A stretch of DNA of 64,000 bases from Takakia lepidozioides (Eukaryota > Streptophyta > Takakiopsida > Takakiales > Takakiaceae): the NCBI GenBank assembly GCA_030704615.1, contig CM060734.1, positions 36,162,042 through 36,226,041 on the forward strand. The letters run 5' to 3'. Every line of letters begins with the position of its first letter. Positions within the stretch are counted from its first letter, which is position 1. Of this stretch, positions 45,607 through 56,700 are shown in pieces. The notes under the pieces are model-generated. The model worked only from the letters and a program-made list of their open reading frames with translations. It did not search any database and was not told the DNA's origin. A program made the position numbers and the translations under genes.

Positions 45607-46071
45607 AAGTTAATTAAATACAATGTGAAACTAACTAGAATAAATCTAGTTATTTATTTTTAATACTTGAAATTAGTTAAGTGCTAAATCAGGTGTCAAG
45701 ATCTAAACTTGATATCTGGAAGATCTTATCTTCACTCTCATGGGTCGTGCGGCTCATCTCTCTCGAGTGATTAATGAAACTAAAAAATCACTTATATTTG
45801 GTTAAGCCCGGGGCATCCCACGCTATGGGGAATCCACCCCACAACAACCTACTCTCATCAGTGCACTCACACACTCGCACATAGATTCGCGGTCATGGAG
45901 GCTCAACTAGGGGGAGAGATGAGCCACGCGACCGACGAGAGTGAAGATAAGATCTTTCAGATGTCAAGTTTAGATCTTGACACCTGATTTAATACTTGAA
46001 CTAATTTCAAGTGTTAAATACAAATAACTAGATTTATTCTAGTTAAATTTACATTACGTTTAATTTAACTT
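45607..46071. mobile_element. MITE with ~160-bp terminal inverted repeats
   Basis: The left arm (45,607-45,773) and the reverse complement of the right arm (45,912-46,071) match closely. Shared blocks include CTAGAATAAATCTAGTTATT, AAATCAGGTGTCAAGATCTA and AGATCTTATCTTCACTCTC. The ~140-bp centre is unique and relates to 200-360 of this window. The element would fold into one long hairpin, a structure that can feed small-RNA production. Its superfamily is not clear from the ends (AAGTTAA). Confidence 0.88.
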
Positions 46072-47132
46072 GGAAAGCGATGTAGTTGTATTGCGATATG
46101 TATGCGCACAACATTCCCTTCGGGAGGTATATATATATATATATATCTCATTGAAGTCAATCTCAAGCGTCGACGGGAGACCTGTTGTGTTTAACTAACT
46201 CCTTACGCGCTTTCACTGCTTTGGGTGGGTCTTTGTAGGGTTGTCGAAGGAAAGCAAGGACTAGCAACACAAGATTTAGAGAAAAAAAAACTTCTGATGA
46301 ACTTCAACAATGAATCCAACGATGAACATTGTCCTCATCTACAGATCTGACACGTGGGTTTTTAAGAAAAAATTGAATCACTATATTAGTAGTTAACAAT
46401 TACTTTAGAATGAGAATTATTTTAATTTGAAAATAGGGTTTCATAATAATAATGTTGTTCCCAGCTCTTCTAAGAGAAAATCGAGATGGAGCTGATCTGT
46501 CATAGATGTACGATTGCAAGATGTGAGACAAGGATTAGCAAAACTTCAACATGCTGTGGAGTGGAACGGAGTGGAATTAAGGAGCAGAATGGAATGGAGG
46601 AGTGCAAGACTTGCATGATTATTAGCATTTCATTGATATTCTAATCTGAATGTAGTCTCGTTCATCAATACTATTAGAGTTGTAGATAACATTATTCAAT
46701 ATATATTATTACTTGTTCAGTTGTGATTAATAATACTAGATAAATGTTCTAACTATATCAGACAAGGCTCGCATGGCTCCCAAAACTTCCAAGCACACAA
46801 AGTACTGATAAAAATGCATACCACTGAAGGTCATAAATAGGGTGCGCAATCACTAAGCAGACCTTTTAAGGTGCTTAATGCGCGCGCAGTTGCTAATGTG
46901 CGAAAAGTTCTACGTCCGCGAAAATGGCTGCATATTGCATATATGAACTCATGTCACCCACCATTTTTTGGAAGTAAGGTGTTGATTCAGATATTTCATA
47001 ACATGGCTCGCGTGATATTTGCCATAATGCGCACAATTTCCATTTATCTCCGATAGGCCACGTGCAATATTTTGTCATACAACTGATGAACACCAACCTC
47101 CCGCTATAATGTAGGCAAGTGTGACATAAGCT

Positions 47133-47300
47133 CACTACAACACACTATGATTTTTAACACCGTCGGTATTTTACTATGAGTTTCAATATATGTCACTTTT
47201 CACTATTTCTAGCACCAAGTAGTGAAATGTGCTAATATTAGTAAAAGAATTCACTGCAACTATCAAACGCTTCACTACAAAGTTCTTTATTCTATCACCC
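47133..47300 (+). mobile_element. CACTA-like left terminus, unpaired
   Basis: CACTACAACACACTATGATT starts at 47,133 and is followed by repeated CACTA/TCACT words (TTTCACTATTTC, TTCACTGCAAC, TTCACTACAAAG). This fits a CACTA-type end with subterminal repeats. I found no inverted partner to the right within the window. Confidence 0.4.
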
Positions 47301-47836
47301 TAAGTCAAACTCACAGTGACCTGCAACCTCGCAGACACCATTTAATGCGTTCAACCACCACATTATCTGGTTCTTGATGCTACAGGAGTTAGCTTCACCA
47401 TGGTCTAGGAAGATGGACTCACCTTTGCAGTGACTTTCAATGAACTCTACGTCCTCATTAGACCGGGGCCGGTGAGGGATCGCGACGAGGCCATCTAAAT
47501 CACCCCGTGATCCGTACTAGCCGGGGCCACCAGCGCCTTAAAGACCCAATTATCTTTCAACGATAAGTGTATTCATATTTATATGTAGTGATGCTCTTAT
47601 GCACAAATCACATCAGGTATGAAATTTAATTTATTTACTTTATAATAATCCATAGATTTTTGGCAAGAACCCAAAAATAAAAACTAGATCTAGGTGGGTA
47701 GTTCTCCCAAAAATTACATCAAACAGGTTTCATGTGACCAAGATATGATCAAACAGACATCACATGAATTAAATTTGATCATTATAAATTCTAAATGAAA
47801 TGCATATTGCTGATGACACATTTCAAATGTACTCCC

Positions 47837-48240
47837 AGCCAGATATTGTGTTCATGCTGAAGGTCTCTTTTGATGATTCACAATTATCATACTGTCAAGT
47901 AATCGCAGACAAAAATACCAACACCTTTTTTACCATGTTTTGCACCTAACATGCTGTCAAGCTGGTCTTCTATTCAGAATGGAATACTATAGACATCATC
48001 ATGCTATAAACCCTTATCCACGCGGGCATTGAAGTCACATAACAAGATTACATGACATTTGTCACAAAACTAAGCAGTCATTTTAAGAAACCCTTGACAT
48101 CTTTGACAAACATGGATCCCTCAGTTGACATGTAGACATAGAATCTAGTCCTAGTCACATTTTGTGTTCATACTGAAGCTCCCCTTTGATAATTTCACAA
48201 TTATCACTGAAAAAATCGCAGACAAAGGTACCACCACAAA
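47837..48240. repeat. Direct repeat pair of ~90 bp
   Basis: About 47,845-47,925 and 48,158-48,235 share TTGTGTTCATRCTGAAG, TTTGATRATT, CACAATTATCA and ATCGCAGACAAA. Both copies lie in the interior of the palindrome-array element. Confidence 0.7.
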
Positions 48241-49654
48241 TGTGGATAAGATTTGTTTGCAGAATTTGAATTTAGAGCCACGGCCTGAGGTATCTTGTTC
48301 TTGATTTAGCAATGCACCTGCTCAATCCACAAACAACTATTAGCTATCATCTGCTTGATGCCCTGTTGGGCTACAATTTATGTCCAATCAGACAAACACA
48401 ATTTCACTTAACAAAGAATCATAGAGATTGCATAATCAGCTCCACTTTGCATACCTCAAAACTGTGACATACAGTGGCCCCAGATTAGCAAGAAATAACA
48501 AGAAACAACAACACTCACCTAATCATCTTCCACTTCCAGGGATACAAGTACCGATTTGATTCCACATAACACGTCTTCTGATAGCTTGTATACAATGTCA
48601 TTTTCACTTGTCATGTACTATTTGGGAGGCATGAAGAACTTCACCGCACACATTAGATGTGTATGCATATAAACAACATGAGAATCCTTTAATAAAATGT
48701 AAGATAATTCACTCCTGCTCTATTTCTGATAGTAAAGACCAGCCACGACCTCATCTCATTCAATGAAAGATGTTTCCAACTTATCTTTGAAAGTCTTTCT
48801 AATTCGATGAAATGGCCTTGTACAAGATATTATCCAGAATGTAACACCGTAGTATGATTTTGACCATAAACTCCTGAAATGACACAAAGTGCAAAAGGTT
48901 CAACACTTTAAAAGATTCAAGGTTCAAAAAGTTCAAAAGGTTGATAATTAGGTGCTGTGTGTTTGGCCGCGAGTAAGGACTGGGACTACAACGTTTTCAT
49001 AAATTTTTTTAGTGCAAGAGACTTCCGATGCAACAGATCAATCAAGGAGACAAAACTATGGGATTGATGGTCATCATCCAAATGTGGTTTTTTCCTATGA
49101 ATTTGTTGTCAGTCGCCGCAACATATAAGCTAGGGATTTATAGATGTGGAATTGAAAGCTGGTAGCCGGACAGAGGTGTAGGGAAGGGGTGAAACTCAAT
49201 CATGCATATGCGTGTTGACAATTCGTGTATGAGCCAGAGCTTGACACTAGCCCTAGAAAAACCTAAAAGGCTCATGCCTTTGCAAGTTCTTTTCTAATAC
49301 AAGTGTGTTCATTATTCGATAGGATTAGGGACAACGTTGTAAAAGATTTTATCGAATGTTATAAGACCAGACTTGTGACCAAAGACTACTCGTAAAAAAC
49401 TAGTACTGATTATGTACTACATTCATCCATCGCATCGCACACTTCAACACACTCTGGGAGTGAAATTTAAAATATAGATATACTGTAGCCATATGTCACG
49501 TCCGTCGCGTCAGGTTAGGTCTAACGCTGACGCAACTTGTGTCACGTTGGTTTTATCGAATAATTTAGTTATGGTATAATTGATCACTTCATCCGCCACG
49601 CCGCATTATCAAAGACAGTTGACATGGTGGCTTCATAATGGTTTTTTTATAAAT

Positions 49655-50285
49655 TACTCCGACTGCCAGTATTGGTGGTCGTTTTATTTGTTTTTATTTT
49701 TAAATATCTGCGACCGCCAGTATCGACGGTCGCAACATTTATAAAAAAACAAAAGCATACGACCACCAATATTGGCGATCGTAGCATTTTATTTTACTTA
49801 TAAATGTATGTGACCGTCAATATTGGCGGTCGTAATATTCTATTTTATTTATAAATACGTACGACTGTTAATATTGGCGGTCATAATATTTTATTTATTT
49901 ATTTAGATGCGTACAATCACCAATACTAGTAGATGTAATTAATTATATTATTTTTATCTTTATTTTCGATTTATTTTATTTAAAAAAATTACAACCGTCA
50001 ATACTGGCAGTTGTAGCAATTTTTTATTTTCTTAAAAATACTAGCGATCGCCAATATTGACAGTCGTTTTTATTTTTCTATTTCAGATTTTTTGAAAAAT
50101 CCTTGTGGACCGTGAACATCGACGGTCGCAATAATTTTTTTATTTTTTAAATATCTGCGACCGCCAATATTAGCGGTCGTAGTATTTTAATTATTTTTAA
50201 AATGCCTCTGATTGCCCATCTTGGCGGTCACATGCATTAAAAATAAATAAATGTTGCGATTGCCAATATTAGTGGTCTCATAGAT
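49655..50285. repeat. Right palindrome array, about 12 units
   Basis: Units at roughly 49,658, 49,706, 49,756, 49,806, 49,859, 49,908, 49,988, 50,039, 50,102, 50,153, 50,205 and 50,253, all variants of GCGACCGCCAATATTGGCGG followed by TCGC. Spacers are A/T-rich. All units have the AATATT-type core; the AGCT core of the outer left units is absent. Confidence 0.9.
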
Positions 50286-50440
50286 ATTTGATTTTTAGTT
50301 TTTTAATTACAATAAAATCTTATTCATGTGGTGAGTCCACCTGGGCCGCTATCTTGATATCCACGATAAATACTTAATGATAAAGATGATAAATAAATGG
50401 TAACGTCCGATTTGGAACGTTATGTCCATATTTGTAACTA

Positions 50441-51406
50441 GGTTACCAACACCGGCAAGCCACAATCGTGATCATCTGCAATGTGAACAGACCAAATACC
50501 CATCTCAATAGGCTCTAGGGTCTTGAACAAATCTCGTCTATCTGCCATATGTTCAAATGTACCTCTATCCGCGTACCAAACTTTTATGTCTGATTGCTTA
50601 ATTGATGCGGCAACAAAGACAATACTCTTACTATCAATAATATTCGCTTGACTTTTCTCTTAATCTTTTCGATCTTTTCTTTTGCTTCTATACTCTCTTG
50701 TCCAGACCTTTCTTTCCACACTTACTACAGCATGTGCTCATTTATGTGCTCAGAATTATTTCTTCTGTCATTCCTATCACGGCCATAGATTCTCTCAATA
50801 TCTTCGCCAAGAAGGCATCATCGTCATGTTCCTCTAATACATCTCTTATCTTACTAAAAAACTCTTCTTTAAGCAAACTAACTTAATCTCTGAATGGTCT
50901 GTTAATCACACATTATTCGAAGGGCCAATTATATGATATGAACTTGAAAATAGACTATAAATATAGTTGAATCAATTGTTGTCTTATCCATATCATTTAA
51001 TTGTCGTGCCATGGTCTTAATCTTGCTAATGTGACTAGCTACGTCATCGAGACTGTATCTTAAACTCAAAGAATGTTGTTGCAACACATATTGCTTGTTC
51101 TTCGATGTTAAATATAACTCATGAATACTAAATAGTAATCAGTCGGCTTCACATGTCATGGGCGGTTTTATAACTGATAAGTCTCTACATGTGCTTCTTA
51201 TCAGTTGAAGTACATCTTTGCAACATTGTTCTTAGTGTTCCACTCTTGTTCAATTCATTTAGCTATCGTTGCTACTCTAGTGTCTGATCCATCAAGTACC
51301 CCTAAAAGTACCTTAGCTTCTAAAACTTCCACAATATCTGAAAGTTTTTCCCATGGAAGCGCGTATTAATGTGTGAAAGATTTTTTACGTCTGCTCTAGT
51401 TCCCAT
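50441..51406 (-). pseudogene. Ty1/copia gag-protease fragment, heavily broken
   Basis: Reads on the minus strand from about 51,406. Gag part: EAKVLLGVLDGSDTRVATIAK, a stop, then IEQEWNTKNNVAKMYF, and further on a SLRYSLDDVASHISKIKTMA region (about 50,990-51,080). A damaged CCHC knuckle (CSKCGKKGLDKRV) lies near 50,700-50,735. The protease start is VWYADRGTFEHMADRRDLFK followed by TLEPIEMGIWSVHIADDHDC, against the copia pattern WYxDSGATxHMT; the active-site DSG is DRG. Many stops and frameshifts. RT, integrase and LTRs are not present; the fragment ends near 50,440, next to the palindrome array. Confidence 0.8.
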
Positions 51407-51959
51407 TGATTTGTGTGTATGCAACTAATATATTTAATTTAGCTAAGTGTGTGTAGCCAGTATAGATATGGGCCCATAATATGATGAAACGAACGATGAA
51501 TACAATGAATTGTGTATATTATTGCAACTATAAGAGAGCAACTAATACTACAAAGCAAGGCTACGATGTTCAAACCAAAAGAATGTTAGACGGGCACAAT
51601 CGTAACTTTTAAGGCTAGACGAAATGGATCTAGTTACAAGCGTAAAGCTCGTGAGAAAAAGACACACTCACAAATGTGATCACTAAGTCCTAATAGGGGT
51701 GGTGCAATCGCAGTCATAAGCCAAGCAATCTATCTACCAAGAAAATGATGTACCATATTTTAATGTAGCAATTTTAATAGTATTTAAAAGTTAATTTATT
51801 TTTTTCTTAATTCATGTAGGGTCACCATAATAATCTTTGGGATTGGTGAGGTCGACCTCATTTTGTCTGAGAAAATTACATATAAAATTTAAAAAATTAT
51901 AAAATTTTGTCAAATAAATAATTTCAAATAAAAAAAATTAAATGATTATATATTAAAAA

Positions 51960-51975
51960 TATATATATATATAAC
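51960..51975. repeat. TA microsatellite
   Basis: Short AT dinucleotide run in an A/T-rich stretch. Similar runs are at 41,906-41,925 and 46,125-46,146. Confidence 0.85.
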
Positions 51976-52236
51976 GCCAGCTGGAGGTAGCGTAAATAAG
52001 AGCCTCTTCCACCATAACAAAGTTAAAGATATGTTGGATATCAACAATTACAGTCAATTATTATTATTATTATTTTCTTTTAAGACTCAGATCAACCTTA
52101 ATGTGGGGGTACGTAAAGCCTTTCGAGTCATTGGGAGAGGTTTGGGCAATCCTACTACCCTCGTTATGACCGTTAAAAAGTGATCATCTTGCAAACAGAA
52201 AGCAAACCAAATTTGTGAAGTGGCACATAAATTACG

Positions 52237-52454
52237 TCTGCTTTGGGACAACCAGCATGTAGCAAAGTGGTAATGAGCACATACCACGTAGGATGTGGTT
52301 GTGGTTCAAACCACGGTCTGGTGTGTCATGAAGGTATCCACCTTCCTAGCGGAAGGCAGTAGCCCTTCGGGATGAAGTGACTCCATAAGTTATGCTTCCT
52401 TCGGGAGGGCACATCATACATTTTTTATTTTTTTTTATTTTTTTTCTGCTTTGG
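52237..52454 (+). mobile_element. SINE with 10-bp target-site duplications
   Basis: TCTGCTTTGG occurs exactly at 52,237-52,246 and 52,445-52,454. Between them (52,247-52,444) is a pol III type internal promoter: A box TAGCAAAGTGG at 52,260-52,270 and B box GGTTCAAACC at 52,303-52,312, 33 nt apart. A ~100-bp tRNA-unrelated body follows with AGTAGCCCTTCGGGATGAAG, and a T-rich tail TTTTTTATTTTTTTTT. Exact duplications argue for a recent insertion. A relative of the body lies at about 58,098-58,155. Confidence 0.85.
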
Positions 52455-52846
52455 CAAGAGTCTTTTTCCTCCATCTATATCTATATATAACACCTCCTTT
52501 GAAAAAAGGCAATAAGGTAACTGCATGGCGAAATGACTCTTAGTTACGTCGACTTTGGCCAAAGTCTTTTCTCTCTTTATATGACACCATTTGTCTTCCA
52601 CTCAGATTGGGCACAAGGTCACTAGCCACAAGACTACGGCAAACAACGTCTTGTATAAATATATTATATATATATAACATATTTTTGCTGCTTACGCTAT
52701 TGCTGCAAACAAACTACATTATTTTTTCATTGTGATCTAAACTTACTTTATTTGGTTTATCCATGGTTGAAATTTGTTATTTATCTGTAATTAGTGATAA
52801 TAACTTACAAGATATTCTCGCGCATATAACTACTACAAAATTAAAT

Positions 52847-53727
52847 GATTAATTTTTTTGTGGAAACTACCCTATTGACCTAGCTTCTTAGGCAATAATT
52901 AATTCATAATCAAATGCCTAATTAAATTTAGAACATTTTTGGAATGTGCCTAAAACTTGGAAAATTTTCCTGAGAAGTGCTTAATTGCTCGAAAATTGTG
53001 AAAAACACCAAAATGTCTAGATATGTGGAAAAAATGCCTAAATTGTATTACTTAAAGTCCAAAAAAATGGCAAAAATACCTGCAATTTATAATTCATGTC
53101 CACACAACTTCCAAAGGGCCCTACATTGATGCAACTACATCTTCATAATTCTCATCACCTACCTCATATGAATCTTCTGAATTTGAGAGAATGTTAAGAT
53201 CGGGAACATCATCATCCTGGATACGCATGTTTGCAAGACATTGGCTCATGCTCTTGATGACACTTCCATCAAGGTAGACATCAGGAACATCCTCCATGAC
53301 AAGATCTCCTTACTTGGGTGTCTCCAGCCATTCTTTTATCAATTATATATTTTTTTAAAGAAAATTATCTCAACAATAATTTATGAGGATTATCTCAGCA
53401 ATTATTTTTGACCTCCCTAAAAAACTATTGTTGAAGTAATTTTCTCTTAAAAAAACATAATGGTCTTGAAAATAGATATTACCTCAATTTTCAAGACCAT
53501 TATGTTTTTTTCAGAGAAAATTACCTCAACAATAGTTTTTGAGGGAGGTAAAAAACAATTGTTCATTATTATCCAGGGTCGACTGTAATACATGCCTATT
53601 ATTTGGAAATTACCTAGGTGAGGTGCCTAAATAATAAAAACGAATCTGGCTAATAATATTTTATTTTTATTAATTATTAGGCACGGAAGTGCCTAATAAG
53701 CTAGGTCAGTACGGTAGTTGATTAATC
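52847..53727. mobile_element. TIR element (MITE-like) with internal hairpin
   Basis: The left end, GATTAAT then ACTACC and TTGACCTAGCTTCTTAGGCA, is mirrored by the right end, whose reverse complement reads GATTAATCAACTACC then GACCTAGCTTATTAGGCAC. The 881-bp interior is A/T-rich and has no coding frame. It contains a second, better-conserved inverted repeat (53,410-53,550). No clear target duplication was seen. Confidence 0.65.
53410..53550. repeat. Long hairpin, ~64-bp arms, 13-base loop
   Basis: The arm from GACCTCCCTAAAAAACTATT to ACATAATGGTCTTGAAAAT is followed by AGATATTACCTCA and then the reverse complement ATTTTCAAGACCATTATGT through CAATAGTTTTTGAGGGAGG. A few mismatches sit mid-arm. 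Confidence 0.9.
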
Positions 53728-53729
53728 TC

Positions 53730-56700
53730 GTATGGATTTAACCCCGAAAGGACCACGCGACCCATTTTGGGCCTCAACATGCCATTCAATCTCCTCTAGC
53801 GCCCTTCGATCTTTAAAACCAAATCGGGCCCACAAAATAAGTTATCTGCGGCTTGCAATTAAGCACAAATTTGTCTTGATTTGCTCTTGGGCCTACCACG
53901 GTGCCTATGTGTGAGATCAAAGCCCAAGCACTAAGCATTGGAAGGAAGTAGATGATGTGTAGGTGATTCATGGTGCACAGACATGCTTGACTATCTAGTA
54001 TGGCCTCCCACTAAATGACGATGTGACAAATTGATTTTTACTAGTTTATCTTGAAAGGGTGCTGACCCTGTTGTTCAAATTAAGGCTAGTACGATACCTG
54101 CCAAAGAAGTATGGCTTTCCAAATCAGGCCATTAATTACATTTAGTTAGTGGGTTTTAGCCCGCTTTTAGCCAAAATTTTGTATTTTGACTATTTCTGAT
54201 TTAATTTTTTTTAGAGAGATGGTAGGAAAATTTGGCAGTTGTGCCATAGTTGGGCATGGCTTTTTGCTTTTAGCAAAGGTGGCTATTGCATGGCAAAAAT
54301 ATGAAAAGTCAGCAAAATTGTTCAAAGCTCACTTGCCCATCCCCATTGTGTAGAAAGGAGGTACCATCAAATTTGTTTCTTTTCAGCTGAAATTTTGCAA
54401 AGATATGCAGCTTCGCTCAATTATACATTGGAGTCTATTCGTTTTCTGTTTCCATATGAAAAACAAGCCTCAAATAGCAATGAGCTCTCTTCTTTTGGCA
54501 AAACATAGAGGGGAGGTGAGAGTAAGGGGCATGACTCAGCACAACACACCAATCGGAGCCTTGACACGGTGTAAGGTCCTTTGACCACATTTTCTCCATT
54601 GACTTCAACATGTTGCAAATTCTCTCTTCTGCAGAAGAGAGCCAAAAATTCCATGATTTGTTTTTCCATACAAACTTTGAGGAAGACAAGTTGGACCATT
54701 GATTTCAACATTGGCCCAAGATCAAACTTTATAATTTTAGAGATCCAATCGTGGATTTTGTTTTTTGTTTTGCATTGAATAAGGAAAGAAGGTGGGCATC
54801 CAATCGTGGACAGGCTTGGATTGTTCCCAATATGGAGATATGGTACCTACAAGGGGGTTTGGTCTACAAGGCCATTTTCCACACAATCCCCCCCCCCCCA
54901 CTGCCGCCCCATCCCGCCTCTCCCCCCTCCCCCCTCCCCTTGTCATTTAAGGGTTTCTGCAGTGGGAAACAAACATGACACAAATGATATCTAAGTTATG
55001 TATGTAGAGATATATTCATGATATATCATCAGACATCTCAGAACTCATACTTTAGCCATAGTTAGTCTAGTGACTTTGAGTGATTAATGATCTTGCCTAT
55101 CGAAGCGAAAAAAAATATAATGTCTACTATCTTTTCATTTTGAAGGACTATTAGTCTTTTGTTGGGAAGACGGATACTTGACAACAGTCATTCAAACCTC
55201 CCCAAACGATTCAAAAAGTCCCAAGATGCTGGCCATACATTAATTGACCAGTCGATCTAAGTATCCCACTCTACAACTTATTGACTATTATGGGCTATAT
55301 GATCAACATCCAAAGATGGCCTAGTGGTTAGCATACAAGGCCGCTTCACAAGTATTCAAAGATAGAGAGAAGACTCCAACCAAAGTTGACGTAACCGAGA
55401 GCCTTGCCCATTAGCTATTGGTCTTAATGGTTAGGTTGGACATCGTTGTTTTGAATTTGCATTTTGTTGGTTATTGTAGCTGTAAATAATCTGATTGCTG
55501 TGATGAATGTTAATTAGTTCGAATACATGTATATGTAATTTAAGATGATCACGAAGAGAATTAATTATGTGGGTGTGAATGTCACCTTATAATCCAAAGA
55601 CAACACCATAATTTAGGTTGAAGAGACCGGGAAGAGTCACCATAATTTTTTTGGTAGCATTTTTTTTTGTTTTTGTTTAAAAAAAGGAAACCTGGGAGCG
55701 ACTGCTCACAATTCAGACCATTGAGAAAGGGGAAAAATTCACCCCCTTTTAGATAAGCCATTGGGCACACAAGACGGAAATGCGGTCATCCCTAGACCAA
55801 CCGGTCACAAAACAAATCATACCCAAAGGACAAAGTAACAAAATATGAACCTTGAACCACCACGGTGACGCAGAGTGCACATATCCAAGTGAGCTACCAG
55901 CCACAAATGTTTTTCTTTCCTTCTAGATATTATCTATTCTACGCCTATGTGGTCTCTACATATTGAGCTAGATTGTCATTGTAGGTTTTTTTTGTTTTGT
56001 TTTATTTTTATGTACGTTGAGATCTCCCAAACCGCAAGGCCTGTGCCCAGGTTCTTGATATCGCTGGAAAGCCCTTGATATATAGGGGTGCATCAAGGCA
56101 GTCTCATAATTTTTGGACCTGCGATGTCGGAGATTTTGAATTTCAAGTTTTTTATATTCTTGGAAATTCATGTTTGGGTTTTTCTGGAATATAAAACACC
56201 GTACAACATGTGCTCAACGCCTACAGAGGCCACACTACGTAGTGCATTTTTTCACTCCCAAAAACTAATACCCCTTAAAAATAATGTGAGGCTAGTCAAG
56301 TATCAACATTCATCCACAATAATGGACCTTCCTTACCTTTACACCATCCCCCCAAATTTGAGGAATTTTCACCATTGATTTTGGTAGATTACATTTTTGT
56401 TTTGGTAAAATTACAGAAAAAACAGTGTTTGGAAAGTATTTTCCTTGCTTTGACCAAGGGCTTTTTGAATTTTCCATAATGTCTACCCCAAATTTTCATA
56501 ATCTATAGTACAAATGCCAAGTGCATGCCAAATTTCACATGAAACGAAGATTTATTGCGTAGGCTGCTTTGTATGTGTTTTTGTGAGGGTTGACATAACC
56601 ATCCATAAACAAGCATATTCAGACCCCTCCAAAAACCATTACAAATCCTTTTGGTCAGGGACAAACTTACATTACCCCTAAGACGGTAGTACCCAAATTT

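Larger units (their letters stand above)
44400..50290. mobile_element. Putative composite DNA element bounded by mirror-placed palindrome arrays
   Basis: Two arrays of imperfect ~22-bp palindromes (44,430-45,080 and 49,655-50,285) lie symmetrically about an interior of about 4.5 kb. Just inside each array is a GTGACGCGAC-type cluster, in one orientation at 45,105-45,240 and in the opposite orientation at 49,495-49,560 (GTCACGTCCGTCGCGTCAGG). This mirror order (array, cluster, interior, cluster, array) is what long terminal inverted repeats with subterminal repeats would give. I found no perfect outer TIR or target duplication and no transposase inside, so the boundaries and class are inferred. 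Confidence 0.5.

Noticed and set aside
47133-50290. 47,133 CACTA end as the terminus of the palindrome-array element
   Set aside because: It lies in the interior, far from both arrays, and no inverted partner was found, so it is treated as a separate or nested remnant.
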